Shown: positions 45,633-54,706 of the stretch, piece after piece
How positions within the stretch are numbered: position 1 is the stretch's first letter
Layout: each line of letters opens with the position of its first letter
Source of the DNA: Phyllobacterium myrsinacearum
Lineage (GTDB): Bacteria > Pseudomonadota > Alphaproteobacteria > Rhizobiales > Rhizobiaceae
Length of the DNA: 64,000 nucleotides
Assembly: GCF_014138285.1 (NCBI RefSeq)
Contig: NZ_JACGXN010000006.1
Span: forward strand, 62,001 to 126,000
Reading direction: 5' to 3'
Program-made: the position numbers and the translations under genes
The notes under the pieces: model-generated
What the model saw: the letters and a program-made list of their open reading frames with translations, nothing else
Told to the model about the DNA's origin: nothing
The model's database searches: none

Positions 45633-46643
45633 CTATCCCTTGCGTTGCAGCGTCCTCTGCACAAGCATCGCAATAATGATGATAACGCCCTGCACCGCTC
45701 CGATCAGGTATTCGCTGACGAAGTTGGACAGGACCATGATATTGCCGACGATCTCCAGCATGAACGCACCGCAGATCGTGCCCCAGATGCGCCCGACGCC
45801 GCCTTTCAGCGCTGTGCCGCCAATGACAACCGCTGTGATGGCCTGCAATTCCCACAGCATACCGGTGGTTGTAGTTGCGGCGCCAAGTCGCGGCACGTAA
45901 ACGACAACCGCGATGGCCACGCAGATGCCCTGAATGACATAGGTCATGGCGCGGACACGATTGACGTGGATGCCGGAATAACGCGCCACGTCTTCATTGG
46001 AGCCGACTGCGATCACATGCCGTCCAAATGAGGTCTTGTAGAGAATAAAAGCGCCCAGCAGGCCAACGGCAAGGATAATCCATACGGGTATCGGCAACCC
46101 GAGAAATGTTCCCGTATAGACCGGCCGGAACAGATTGCGCATTTCACTGGATTTCATTGCTATCGAGCCGCCATTGGCCAGCCACACGGTCACGGACCTA
46201 TAGATGGCCATTGTTCCAAGCGTCACGATGAACGGCTCGATGCGCCCCAGGGTCGTGACGGCACCATTCACCAGACCGGCTCCCGCGCCGACGCCAATGG
46301 CGATGACAACACCGGCTGCCAGCATGGCGAAATTGCCGTCGATTGCCGCCGAGTTCAAGAACAGGATCATGACACCCGCAACAAGCGCAGCCATCGAGCC
46401 CACCGAAAGATCAAGCCCGCCCGCGGAAATCACGAAGGTTGCACCAACCGCAATGATAGCAATGAAGGACGAGCGGGTCAGCACGTTCAGTATATTGTCG
46501 ATACCGATGAAGCTTGGATTGACCAGAGCGCCCAGAACAAACAGCGCGGCAAGTGCCAGAAATGGCGCAATTGCCGTCTTGTCGATATCCGCCAGCTTGC
46601 GGCCGAAGCCGCGCGTGTCGGTGTTTGGTTGCGTATCGCTCAT
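45633..46643 (-). CDS. Ribose-type ABC permease (RbsC family)
   Basis: A 336-residue permease with eight to ten helices and conserved I-S-A-G-G-L-D-L-S-V-G-S-M-A-A and T-L-G-T-M-A-I-Y-R-S, then V-I-G-G-T-A-L-K-G-G-V-G. It overlaps the ATPase stop by 4 bases (ATGA). Confidence 0.94.
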   Translation of the reverse strand: MSDTQPNTDTRGFGRKLADIDKTAIAPFLALAALFVLGALVNPSFIGIDNILNVLTRSSFIAIIAVGATFVISAGGLDLSVGSMAALVAGVMILFLNSAAIDGNFAMLAAGVVIAIGVGAGAGLVNGAVTTLGRIEPFIVTLGTMAIYRSVTVWLANGGSIAMKSSEMRNLFRPVYTGTFLGLPIPVWIILAVGLLGAFILYKTSFGRHVIAVGSNEDVARYSGIHVNRVRAMTYVIQGICVAIAVVVYVPRLGAATTTTGMLWELQAITAVVIGGTALKGGVGRIWGTICGAFMLEIVGNIMVLSNFVSEYLIGAVQGVIIIIAMLVQRTLQRKG

Positions 46644-48190
46644 GCGGACCCCGTTGCGTAAAGTTCTGCTTCGTTTGTTTTGACGCCGGTGGCGTAGACC
46701 ACGATTTCATCTTCCGTCATCGTCTCCCCGGCAACCTCACCGACAATACGCGATGAGCGCATGACAAGGATGCGGTGGCAGATGCCGATCAGTTCCTGCA
46801 TCTCGGAGGAGATGACGATGACCGATTTTCCTGATTTGGCGAGATCAGCGATGAATTTGTAGATTTGTTCCTTGGTGCCGATATCAATGCCGCGTGTTGG
46901 CTCGTCGATGATAACGATACTGGGATCCAGCAGCATCATTTTGGCCAGCAGCAGCTTTTGCTGGTTGCCGCCGGAAAGCTGACCCGCCAGCAGATCGCGC
47001 CGCCGCGCCCGGATGTCGAATTCGGCAATGGCGTTGTCCAGTCCCTGTTCCTCGCGCTTGCGTTCGATCAGGGGTCCTTTGGTGAATTTTTGGAGCGAGG
47101 CAAGGGTGAGGTTCGTGCGCAGATTCTGCGCGAGAAGAAGTCCCTTACCCTTGCGGTCTTCACTCAGGTAAACGATCCCGGCCGCCATGCTGTCTCGCAC
47201 CGTATGAAACCTGACTGGCTTGCCGTTCAATTTGACTTGTCCATGCCCGGGGCGCAGTCCGACAATGCCTTCGAGCAGTTCGGTCCGTCCGGCGCCGATC
47301 AATCCGGCAAAGCCAAGGATTTCTCCCTTGCGCAGGGTGAAAGATGCGTCGCGGGCATAACCTGAAACATCAAAGTTGCTGATTTCCAGAATGGTCTCAT
47401 GCGTCGCCGTCTCTTCCCTTTCAGGGTAAAGTTTTGACATGTCGCGCCCGACCATCAGCTTGGCCATGTCGACAGGCTGCAATTCCGATGCATTGCGTGT
47501 CGCGATAAGCTTGCCGTCGCGCAGCACGGTGATGCGATCGGCAATGGCGCCGACCTCCGGCAGGCGGTGAGAAATATAGAGCACGGCAACGTTCTGGTCG
47601 CGCAGGTTGCGGATGACCTTGAGCAACGCTTCGGTCTCATACGGGGTGAGAGATGCAGTGGGTTCATCGAAGATCACCACGCGGTGCGGCACCTGCAGTG
47701 CGCGGGCGATCTGCACGAGCTGCCGCCGGGCAATGGAAAGCCGCGATACGGTCGTTGTCGGGTCGATCTCCGCGCCAAGCTTGCGTACCGCTTCCGCCGC
47801 CAGCCGGTTCATCTCCCGGTCGTTGACCATGAGACCGCGCCTCAGTTCGCGGCCCATGAAGATATTCTGCGCGACCGTCAAATGCGGTGCCAGCAGGATT
47901 TCCTGATGCACCAACACGAGACCGCGATGTTCGGCGTCGACAGGACCTGTGAGGGTCACATCTTCACCGTCCATTGCAACCGAACCACGGGTTGGCTGCA
48001 GATGGCCGCTCAAAAGCTTCATCAGCGTGGATTTGCCCGCCCCATTCTCACCGATGATCGCATGCACCTCTCCGGGCTGGATGGTGAGACTGATATCGGT
48101 GAGCACTTCCACCGGCCCAAAAGCCTTGGCGATGCCGCGGGCTTCCAGGACCGGCAGCAGGGTTGATTGCGTGGCCGAGGGTGAAGTCAT
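46640..48190 (-). CDS. Ribose-type ABC ATPase with two nucleotide-binding domains (RbsA family)
   Basis: A 516-residue tandem ATPase. Domain 1: G-E-N-G-A-G-K-S-T, with LSGG replaced by L-S-I-A-R-R-Q-L-V; domain 2: degenerate Walker A G-L-I-G-A-G-R-T-E-L plus L-S-G-G-N-Q-Q-K, the usual RbsA asymmetry. The start at 48190 (M-T-S-P-S) follows GGAAAG; the frame is open 11 codons further, into the mosaic repeat, which should not be coding. Confidence 0.94.
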   Translation of the reverse strand: MTSPSATQSTLLPVLEARGIAKAFGPVEVLTDISLTIQPGEVHAIIGENGAGKSTLMKLLSGHLQPTRGSVAMDGEDVTLTGPVDAEHRGLVLVHQEILLAPHLTVAQNIFMGRELRRGLMVNDREMNRLAAEAVRKLGAEIDPTTTVSRLSIARRQLVQIARALQVPHRVVIFDEPTASLTPYETEALLKVIRNLRDQNVAVLYISHRLPEVGAIADRITVLRDGKLIATRNASELQPVDMAKLMVGRDMSKLYPEREETATHETILEISNFDVSGYARDASFTLRKGEILGFAGLIGAGRTELLEGIVGLRPGHGQVKLNGKPVRFHTVRDSMAAGIVYLSEDRKGKGLLLAQNLRTNLTLASLQKFTKGPLIERKREEQGLDNAIAEFDIRARRRDLLAGQLSGGNQQKLLLAKMMLLDPSIVIIDEPTRGIDIGTKEQIYKFIADLAKSGKSVIVISSEMQELIGICHRILVMRSSRIVGEVAGETMTEDEIVVYATGVKTNEAELYATGSA

Positions 48191-48199
48191 CTTTCCATT

Positions 48200-48357
48200 A
48201 CCCCCCTCTGTCCTGTCGGACATCTCCCCCGCAAGGGGGGAGATCAGCCTTCATGACCGTGTTAGCCAAACTTCGATGTTGGAAATTACGAGAAATCCTT
48301 GATGCCGATGTGATCTCCCCCCTTGTGGGGGAGATGTCCGACAGGACAGAGGGGGGT
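48200..48357. repeat. RIME-like intergenic mosaic repeat, copy 2
   Basis: Same structure as 36692-36850: arms at 48200-48246 and 48311-48357, perfectly complementary over most of their length, with a different spacer core that shares GATCAGCCTTCAT at one end and GATGTGATC at the other. It sits between the oxidoreductase and ATPase genes of one operon, 10 bases before the ATPase start, so the hairpin may affect translation or mRNA decay there. Confidence 0.9.
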
Positions 48358-48373
48358 GAAATCAACACTTCCA

Positions 48374-49546
48374 TCATACCTTCGTCCAGACGCCGCCAGC
48401 CTTCGACGACTTCACAGCCGCTTCGATGAATTCCATACCAATCAGACCGTCCTCGACCGTAGGATAGATTACATCTTTTGGCGTTTTCTTGCCTGTCCGG
48501 GCAGCAATGATTGCCTGCGCGGCTTCCGTATAGATGTTGGCGAACCCTTCGAGATACCCTTCCGGGTGGCCGCCGGGGACGCGCGTCACGCGGGCGGCTT
48601 CCGGTGAAGCACCGGCTCCGCCGCGGGTCAGCAATTGTTTGGGTTTGCCGAACGGCGTGTACCAGAGATAGTTCGGATCGGCCTGCGTCCATTCCAGCCC
48701 GCCCTTTGTGCCATAGACACGCAGTTTGAGGCCATTCTCGTGACCGGGTGCCACCTGACTTGCCCAGAGCATACCTTTTGCGCCGCCATCGAAGCGCATC
48801 AGTATCTGTACGTCATCATCGAGCTTTCGGCCTTCGACGAAGCTGGTGAGTTCGGCGCAAAGCTGCTTCAGTGTCAGGCCGGAAACGAAACAGGCAAGAT
48901 TATAGGCATGGGTGCCGATATCGCCGATGGCTCCACCAGCTCCCGAGCGCTTCGGGTCCGTACGCCATTCCGCCTGCTTCGACCCGCTGTCCTCGGCTTT
49001 TTCGGTTAACCAGTCCTGTGGGTACTCGGCCTGTACCAGCCGGATTGTGCCGAGCACTCCCTTTTCAACCATGGCGCGGGCCTGCCGGATCATGGGGTAT
49101 CCGGTGTAATTGTGAGTCACGGCAAAAATCTTGCCGGTCTTTTTCACCAGCGCCACCAATTCCTTGGCATCCTTGACCGTCGTCGTCAGCGGCTTGTCGC
49201 AGATGACATGGATCCCGGCCTTCAGAAAAGCCTTGGCAGCGGGGGCGTGCATATGGTTCGGCGTAACAATAGCCACCGCCTCAATGCCATCCGGGCGCTT
49301 GGCTTCCGCTTTCGCCATTTCTTCGAAAGAACCATAGGCACGGTCTTCCGCGATCCCGAGCTCCTTCGCCGAAGCCTTGGCACGTTCAGGATCGGAGGAG
49401 AGTGCTCCGGCGACGAGTTCGTACTGGTCGTCGATGCGCATGGCGATACGATGCACGGCACCAATGAAGGCACCCTGCCCTCCTCCGACCATGCCGATGC
49501 GAATGCGCCGTGTTGCTGCCTTTTGTTTGCTTGCTTCAATAGCCAT
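48374..49546 (-). CDS. Gfo/Idh/MocA family oxidoreductase
   Basis: A 390-residue NAD(P)-dependent sugar or cyclitol dehydrogenase. Rossmann motif G-M-V-G-G-G-Q-G-A-F-I-G (residues about 18-29), the family motif C-D-K-P-L-T-T-T (Lys of the catalytic E/D-K-P), and G-D-I-G-T-H-A-Y-N-L (catalytic Asp/His). With the TIM-barrel isomerase next door it probably acts on a keto-sugar or inosose-like compound imported by the operon's transporter. Substrate not predictable. Confidence 0.93.
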   Translation of the reverse strand: MAIEASKQKAATRRIRIGMVGGGQGAFIGAVHRIAMRIDDQYELVAGALSSDPERAKASAKELGIAEDRAYGSFEEMAKAEAKRPDGIEAVAIVTPNHMHAPAAKAFLKAGIHVICDKPLTTTVKDAKELVALVKKTGKIFAVTHNYTGYPMIRQARAMVEKGVLGTIRLVQAEYPQDWLTEKAEDSGSKQAEWRTDPKRSGAGGAIGDIGTHAYNLACFVSGLTLKQLCAELTSFVEGRKLDDDVQILMRFDGGAKGMLWASQVAPGHENGLKLRVYGTKGGLEWTQADPNYLWYTPFGKPKQLLTRGGAGASPEAARVTRVPGGHPEGYLEGFANIYTEAAQAIIAARTGKKTPKDVIYPTVEDGLIGMEFIEAAVKSSKAGGVWTKV

Positions 49547-49564
49547 TGCCGCTTCCTTCCGTTC

Positions 49565-50620
49565 TTATACCAGACCAAGGAGACGGCGGTTGGCCGCGTC
49601 GTCGGTTCCTGCGCCAGCGAAGTCATCGAATGCCCTTTCGGTCACGCGGATCAGATGTGCGTTGATGAATTCGGCACCTTCACGCGCACCGTCTTCGGGA
49701 TGTTTGAGTGCGCACTCCCATTCCAGCACTGCCCAGCCGTCAAAGTCGTAAGCCGTCAACTTTGAGAACACGGCACCGAAATCCACCTGTCCGTCACCCA
49801 GCGAACGGAAACGTCCGGCACGATTTACCCAGGGCTGGAAGCCGCCATAAACGCCCTGACGACCTGTCGGATTGAACTCGGCATCCTTGACGTGAAAAGC
49901 CTTGATGCGCTCGTGATAGATGTCGATGTAGTCGAGATAGTCGAGCTGCTGCAGCACGAAGTGCGAAGGATCATAGAGCAGATTGGCGCGGGGATGATTG
50001 TTCACGCGCTCCAGGAACATCTCGTAGGTGATGCCGTCATGCAGGTCTTCGCCCGGATGGATTTCATAGGCCGCATCGACACCCTGTTCGTCGAGATAAT
50101 TGAGGATCGGCGTCCAGCGCTTGGCCAGTTCATCGAAGGCCGCTTCCACGAGGCCGGCCGGCCGCTGCGGAAACGGATAGAGGAATGGCCAGGCCAATGC
50201 ACCCGAGAATGTCGGCATGACTTTCAGGCCAAGGTGATTGGAGGCACGTGCGGCGCGCTTGACCTGATCCACCGCCCATTCCTGGCGCGCTTTGGGATTG
50301 CCATGCACCTCGGGCACGGCAAAACCGTCCATCAGTTCGTCATAAACCGGATGAACAGCGACAAGCTGGCCCTGCAGATGGGTCGAAAGCTCGGTGATTG
50401 CAAGGCCATGCGAATGGGCAATGCCTGCTACTTCATCGCAATAGGTCTTGGAGTCCGAAGCCTTCTTGAGATCGAACAGTCGCGCATCCCAGGTAGGAAT
50501 CTGGATGCCTTTGTAGCCCAATGATGCTGCCCATCGGCATATCGCTTCGAATGAGTTGAACGGTGCCGCATCACCCGCAAACTGCGCGAGAAAAATGGCT
50601 GGTCCCTTGATCGTCTTCAT
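49565..50620 (-). CDS. Sugar phosphate isomerase/epimerase (AP endonuclease family 2 TIM barrel)
   Basis: A 351-residue xylose-isomerase-like TIM barrel. Metal-site residues appear in Y-E-I-H-P-G-E-D-L (Glu/His), L-L-Y-D-P-S-H-F (Asp, His), F-H-V-K-D-A-E and V-L-E-W-E-C (Glu). The start at 50620 has GGAGG upstream; earlier in-frame codons lack homology. It is co-transcribed with the LacI gene (57 bases upstream) and the oxidoreductase (18 bases downstream); such pairs commonly convert inososes or 3-keto-sugars. Confidence 0.92.
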   Translation of the reverse strand: MKTIKGPAIFLAQFAGDAAPFNSFEAICRWAASLGYKGIQIPTWDARLFDLKKASDSKTYCDEVAGIAHSHGLAITELSTHLQGQLVAVHPVYDELMDGFAVPEVHGNPKARQEWAVDQVKRAARASNHLGLKVMPTFSGALAWPFLYPFPQRPAGLVEAAFDELAKRWTPILNYLDEQGVDAAYEIHPGEDLHDGITYEMFLERVNNHPRANLLYDPSHFVLQQLDYLDYIDIYHERIKAFHVKDAEFNPTGRQGVYGGFQPWVNRAGRFRSLGDGQVDFGAVFSKLTAYDFDGWAVLEWECALKHPEDGAREGAEFINAHLIRVTERAFDDFAGAGTDDAANRRLLGLV

Positions 50621-50677
50621 GTCTCGTCTCCTCCAATTCATGTGGGCGTCTCGGGTAGACGCCACGCCGTTCACAGT

Positions 50678-51703
50678 TCAGGGCATGTTGTCCCTGAGGA
50701 AAATATCGATGCGGATGTGTTCCTGACCCGGCACAATCGGGCGGCCTTCTCGCAGCGCGGTGAGAATCCGCGCGGTGCTGCGGGCCATGTGTCCGACATC
50801 CTGATTGATGAGCGCGTCCACGGTGCCGCGCACCAGATGACGGCGGGTCGACGCGGTAAGTTCATGCGCCACAAAAATCACGTCGGATACACGGCCGGTA
50901 GCTTCGAGCGCAGCGAGCACCCCCGCCTGGCCACCACCGGCATTGTAGATGGCGACCAGATCGGAATGATCGCGCAGCAGCGATCGCGCGACGGTCTCCA
51001 CGCGCGCATTCTCGTCGCGCGCTTCCCGGACAGGCAGAACTTCAAGATTGGTGTATTCGCGGGAAATGACCTGTTCGAACCCGAACTGCCTTTCCACGTG
51101 ATCGCGCAGGGCCAGTGAACCGGCAATCATGCCGACCTTGCCCCTGCGTGGTCCGACGAACCGGCCAATCAGCGATGCAGCGGTGCGCCCGGCGGCGTAA
51201 TTGTCGATTCCCACAAAATGGGCACGGCGCGAATTCGGCACATCTGAAACCAGCGTCAGGACAACGACGCCCCTGTCGGCGAGCGCATTGATGGCTTCGG
51301 TGACTGCGGGATGGTCCAGAGCGACGACGGCGACGCCATCGATACCCGAGGGGAGCCGTTCAAGCGCGAGTGCGAGGGCTTCGCCATCGAAGGTATCAAC
51401 GTAGTGAATGGAGAGCCGCACGCGTTCCAGCAACTGGCGTTCGCGCGTTGCACGGAACTCCGCATCGAGCGCCTGCATGAATTCGTTTTCGCCGGTCGGC
51501 AGGATAATCCGGAAATCGTAGTCGCGTCCGCGTGCAAGCCGCGATGCGTGCTGATCCGGATGAAATCCGAGCATTTTGATAGCCGCGTTGACGCGCTCGA
51601 TGGTGCGCGCATGCACACCATTCCGCCCGTTCACAACACGATCAACCGTTGCAAGACTGACACCGGCTTCTCGGGCGACGTCTTCAAGCGTCATCTTTAC
51701 CAC
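50678..51703 (-). CDS. LacI family regulator of the sugar operon
   Basis: A 341-residue regulator: LacI helix-turn-helix at the N-terminus (T-L-E-D-V-A-R-E-A-G-V-S-L-A-T-V-D-R-V-V-N-G) and a periplasmic-binding-like effector domain. GTG start at 51703 preceded by GGAGGAG at 7 bases. First gene of the operon to 44612, so it probably autoregulates; three direct repeats lie upstream (51758-51789). Confidence 0.92.
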   Translation of the reverse strand: MVKMTLEDVAREAGVSLATVDRVVNGRNGVHARTIERVNAAIKMLGFHPDQHASRLARGRDYDFRIILPTGENEFMQALDAEFRATRERQLLERVRLSIHYVDTFDGEALALALERLPSGIDGVAVVALDHPAVTEAINALADRGVVVLTLVSDVPNSRRAHFVGIDNYAAGRTAASLIGRFVGPRRGKVGMIAGSLALRDHVERQFGFEQVISREYTNLEVLPVREARDENARVETVARSLLRDHSDLVAIYNAGGGQAGVLAALEATGRVSDVIFVAHELTASTRRHLVRGTVDALINQDVGHMARSTARILTALREGRPIVPGQEHIRIDIFLRDNMP

Positions 51704-51757
51704 GAGAAATCTCCTCCGCCTGATATACTAGTTCGGCGAAATGAGGTGTGCAACTCT

Positions 51758-51789
51758 TTTTGACGGGTTTTGATGGGAATTTTGACGGG
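51758..51789. repeat. Three tandem 10-bp direct repeats upstream of the LacI operon
   Basis: TTTTGACGGG (51758-51767), TTTTGATGGG (51768-51777) and TTTTGACGGG (51780-51789), spaced 10 and 12 bases apart, in the 206-base region between the divergent LacI gene and an ABC ATPase gene. Near-helical phasing suggests a cooperative protein-binding array. An inverted repeat CCCGT/ACGGG lies nearby (51838-51859). Confidence 0.6.
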
Positions 51790-51909
51790 TGGCGGATAGG
51801 GCCTTATTCGGCAAAGGATTTTATGCGGAACCGCTGCCCCGTCACATTGTTGTAACGGGATTGGCGCATAGGCCGTGTCAAACATGAAAAAGCATTGTAA
51901 AAGCGGCGC

Positions 51910-52947
51910 ATGACCGACATCCACATCCAGAATCTCACCAAGCGCTTCGGCGGGACGGTTGCTCTCAGAGATATCTCCATCGATTTTCCGGCAGGCTCGT
52001 TCACGTCGCTGCTGGGACCTTCCGGTTGCGGCAAGACCACACTCCTGCGTCTCATTGCCGGTTTTGAGGCACCCGATAACGGTGCCATCCATTTCGGCGA
52101 GGACCTGATCGCCGATGCGCATCGCCAGAAAACGCCTGAGGAGCGCGGTGTCGGTGTTGTCTTTCAGTCCTATGCTCTGTGGCCGCATATGAATGTTGCT
52201 GAAAACGTAGCCTATCCCCTGAAGACCCGCAAAATCGCCAAGGGCGAGATTGCCCAACGTGTCGAGGCCGTGCTGGAAAGCGTTAGCCTCGGCGGCTTCG
52301 CTGACCGGCGTATCGAGGAACTGTCGGGCGGTCAGCGGCAGCGTGTGGCGCTGGCGCGCTGTCTGGTTGCCGATGCGAAAATCATCCTTTTCGATGAACC
52401 GCTTGCCAATCTTGATATGCATTTGCGTGCCTCGATGATAGAGGCTTTCCGCGATATTCACCGCCGCACCCGCGCGACTATTGTCTATGTCACACACGAT
52501 CAGTCGGAAGCGCTGGCGCTTTCCGACCGCATTGCGGTGATGAGCGCGGGGAATATCCTGCAGATAGCGTCGCCGACGGAAGTGTATCACTCCCCGGCTG
52601 ATCGGCGCGTGGCCGGTTTTATCGGACGCGGCACACCGGTTTCCGGCACCGTTGTAGAGAAGCAGGAGTCGTCGGCTCTTGTGGATGTGGCAGGTTATCG
52701 CCTTTTAGCGCGGGGGACAGCCAATGGCTCTGATGCCGTCTCATTGCTGTTGCGCCCGGAGGCCCTCAGCCTTGCGGACGCCGGACTTGCGGCCAACGTG
52801 CAGGAAAGCACCTATCGCGGTGCCGTATATGAAACCCGGCTTGAACTCGCCAATGGCGAGCGCCTGACGCTGGACAGCGCCTCGTCACTGCAGCCCGGCA
52901 AAACCGTACATGTCGCCATTGCCGACGCCTGGATCATCCCCGGCTGA
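51910..52947 (+). CDS. ABC transporter ATPase (FbpC/PotA type)
   Basis: A 345-residue ATPase: G-P-S-G-C-G-K-T-T, F-Q-S-Y-A-L-W-P-H, L-S-G-G-Q-R-Q-R-V, L-F-D-E-P-L-A-N-L-D, T-H-D, plus a C-terminal TOBE-like region. It ends one base before the convergent permease gene, so it probably energises the permease/binding-protein pair of the opposite strand, but is transcribed separately. Confidence 0.93.
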   Translation: MTDIHIQNLTKRFGGTVALRDISIDFPAGSFTSLLGPSGCGKTTLLRLIAGFEAPDNGAIHFGEDLIADAHRQKTPEERGVGVVFQSYALWPHMNVAENVAYPLKTRKIAKGEIAQRVEAVLESVSLGGFADRRIEELSGGQRQRVALARCLVADAKIILFDEPLANLDMHLRASMIEAFRDIHRRTRATIVYVTHDQSEALALSDRIAVMSAGNILQIASPTEVYHSPADRRVAGFIGRGTPVSGTVVEKQESSALVDVAGYRLLARGTANGSDAVSLLLRPEALSLADAGLAANVQESTYRGAVYETRLELANGERLTLDSASSLQPGKTVHVAIADAWIIPG

Positions 52948-52948
52948 T

Positions 52949-54700
52949 CTATCGCCAGGGCAGGACGCCGGGCGGCAGCCTTTTACCGAGACGATCAAGC
53001 ACGGCTAAAAGTACGACGACGATCAGAATGGTCGTTACTGCAATGGCCGCCGCGTGTGTGCCGAGTCCGGCTTCTTCGAGGCTGAACAGCACGACGCCGA
53101 GTGTTTCATGCCCGCTTGACCAGAGCAGGGCGGAGACCGTCAATTCGTTGAATGCGCTCATGAAGACAAGCAAGGCTCCGGCGACGGCAGCGGGGGCGGT
53201 CAGTGGCCCGGTGATTGTCATGAGACGGCGCAGCGGACCTGCACCGGATACGGCCGCCGCTTCATTGAGATCGCGTGACAGCTGCCCGATTGCCGTTGTG
53301 ACCGGTTTCATGGCCAGGGCGAAGAAGCGCATGAGATAAGCGACAAGGATGATCCATGCCGTGCCATAGAGGCTGCCAATCAACGGCAACGGGCGCAGGA
53401 ACAGCAGAATGCAGGCAATGGCAAGCACAATGCCCGGTAAGGCGTAGGGTAGTTCGATGGCCCCATGCAGGATGCGTTGCGATAGACGCGAGAAACGCTC
53501 GAGGCCTACTGCAACCGGAATGGATCCCACCGCGAGAATGAGAGCAGCGCCGCAGGCAAGGATCGCCGAATTCCAGAAGGCGCGGCTGGTGGACGCCTGC
53601 CGGAACAGCACTTCCTCGAAATTGGAGAATGTCAGGGTGGACCAGTTGAGCGGTACGCCGAAAGAAGGGATTAATGCCGTTGTTGTCAGGGCAAGCACCG
53701 GCAGGATCAGCATGAACAGGATCGCGGCCCAGCCGAGGGTGGCGAACAACCACCGGTAGCGGCCAAGGGTAAATCGTGCGGGTGTTCCCGCCGTGAAACG
53801 GTGGCTGACCTTTGTGAGGGCCAGTGCCTGTAGGACCACACCAAGCAAGGCGAGCACGGCAATCAGGACCGAGAGCGCAGCAACCTGTGGAAGCACGCTG
53901 GGACCAAAACTGGCGATGCGCTGGTAGATCATGGTCGTCAGGGTAAGATAATTGACAGGCATACCCAGCAGAGCGGGAATACCGAAATTGCCGACGCCGG
54001 ATACGAAGGCAAGCGCTGTGGCGGCAACGAGGTAAGGCCGCACCATCGGCAGGATGATCGTCAGGAGCACGCGCAATGGCGATGCTCCCGAGGAACGCGC
54101 CGCTTCGACCAGATCGCGCGGGACGCGGGTCAGCCCTGCCCGCAACGTAATGAACACGATGGGTGCATGCTGGATGGCATAGAGCAGGATGATACCGTTG
54201 CGCCCGAGCAATGGATTGGATGTGCCCGGCGGCGGTGCAAGACCGAAAGCACCGAGCAATGTACTCGACGGTCCGAACAGATGCAGCCATGACAGAGCCA
54301 TGACCTGCGGTGCGATCATCAGGGGCAGCAGCAACAGAAAACCAAGGATTTTTCGCCCCGGCAGATCCGTCATGGCGATGCCAATGGCAAAGGGCGCGCC
54401 GACTAGAAGCGCCAGCACGGCGCCGAAGAAGGCTGTATCGAGCGTGTTCAGGGTGGCGCGTATCACAGAGGCGCCGGAAAGCCGCTCCGCCATGGCGCCA
54501 AGATCAATCTCGCCGCCCGGTGCGACAGCAGTGACCAGCAACCGCAACATCGGCAAAAAGCTGAGAACAAAGATAATGGCGAGAACAAGCACGGCGGACA
54601 ATCCGCCATCCTGCCTGAAATAACGCCACACCCTGTAGAGGCGCGAGCCCGCATGGGTGGATGCGGGCCCTGTTGTGTCTATGGAATGCGTTACGACCAA
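52949..54700 (-). CDS. Fused ABC permease, ferric-iron type (FbpB-like)
   Basis: A 583-residue membrane protein with two permease halves of about six helices, each with an EAA loop (V-E-A-A-R-S-S-G-A-S-P-L-R in the first; N-E-A-A-A-V-S-G-A-G-P-L-R in the second). Such fusions are typical of Fe(III) and related importers. The TTG at 54700, 6 bases after the binding-protein stop, has no good Shine-Dalgarno sequence; a later GTG is possible. Pairs with 54707-55681 and the convergent ATPase. Confidence 0.9.
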   Translation of the reverse strand: MVVTHSIDTTGPASTHAGSRLYRVWRYFRQDGGLSAVLVLAIIFVLSFLPMLRLLVTAVAPGGEIDLGAMAERLSGASVIRATLNTLDTAFFGAVLALLVGAPFAIGIAMTDLPGRKILGFLLLLPLMIAPQVMALSWLHLFGPSSTLLGAFGLAPPPGTSNPLLGRNGIILLYAIQHAPIVFITLRAGLTRVPRDLVEAARSSGASPLRVLLTIILPMVRPYLVAATALAFVSGVGNFGIPALLGMPVNYLTLTTMIYQRIASFGPSVLPQVAALSVLIAVLALLGVVLQALALTKVSHRFTAGTPARFTLGRYRWLFATLGWAAILFMLILPVLALTTTALIPSFGVPLNWSTLTFSNFEEVLFRQASTSRAFWNSAILACGAALILAVGSIPVAVGLERFSRLSQRILHGAIELPYALPGIVLAIACILLFLRPLPLIGSLYGTAWIILVAYLMRFFALAMKPVTTAIGQLSRDLNEAAAVSGAGPLRRLMTITGPLTAPAAVAGALLVFMSAFNELTVSALLWSSGHETLGVVLFSLEEAGLGTHAAAIAVTTILIVVVLLAVLDRLGKRLPPGVLPWR

Positions 54701-54706
54701 GGGAGT

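Noticed and set aside
36692-48357. Reading the two palindromic repeats as a CRISPR or insertion sequence
   Set aside because: Only two distant copies, no spacer array, no transposase or target duplication; they fit intergenic mosaic elements.
53262-54290. 342-codon second frame on the same strand inside the fused permease gene
   Set aside because: His/Arg/Cys-rich shadow of a gene with clear membrane topology and EAA loops.
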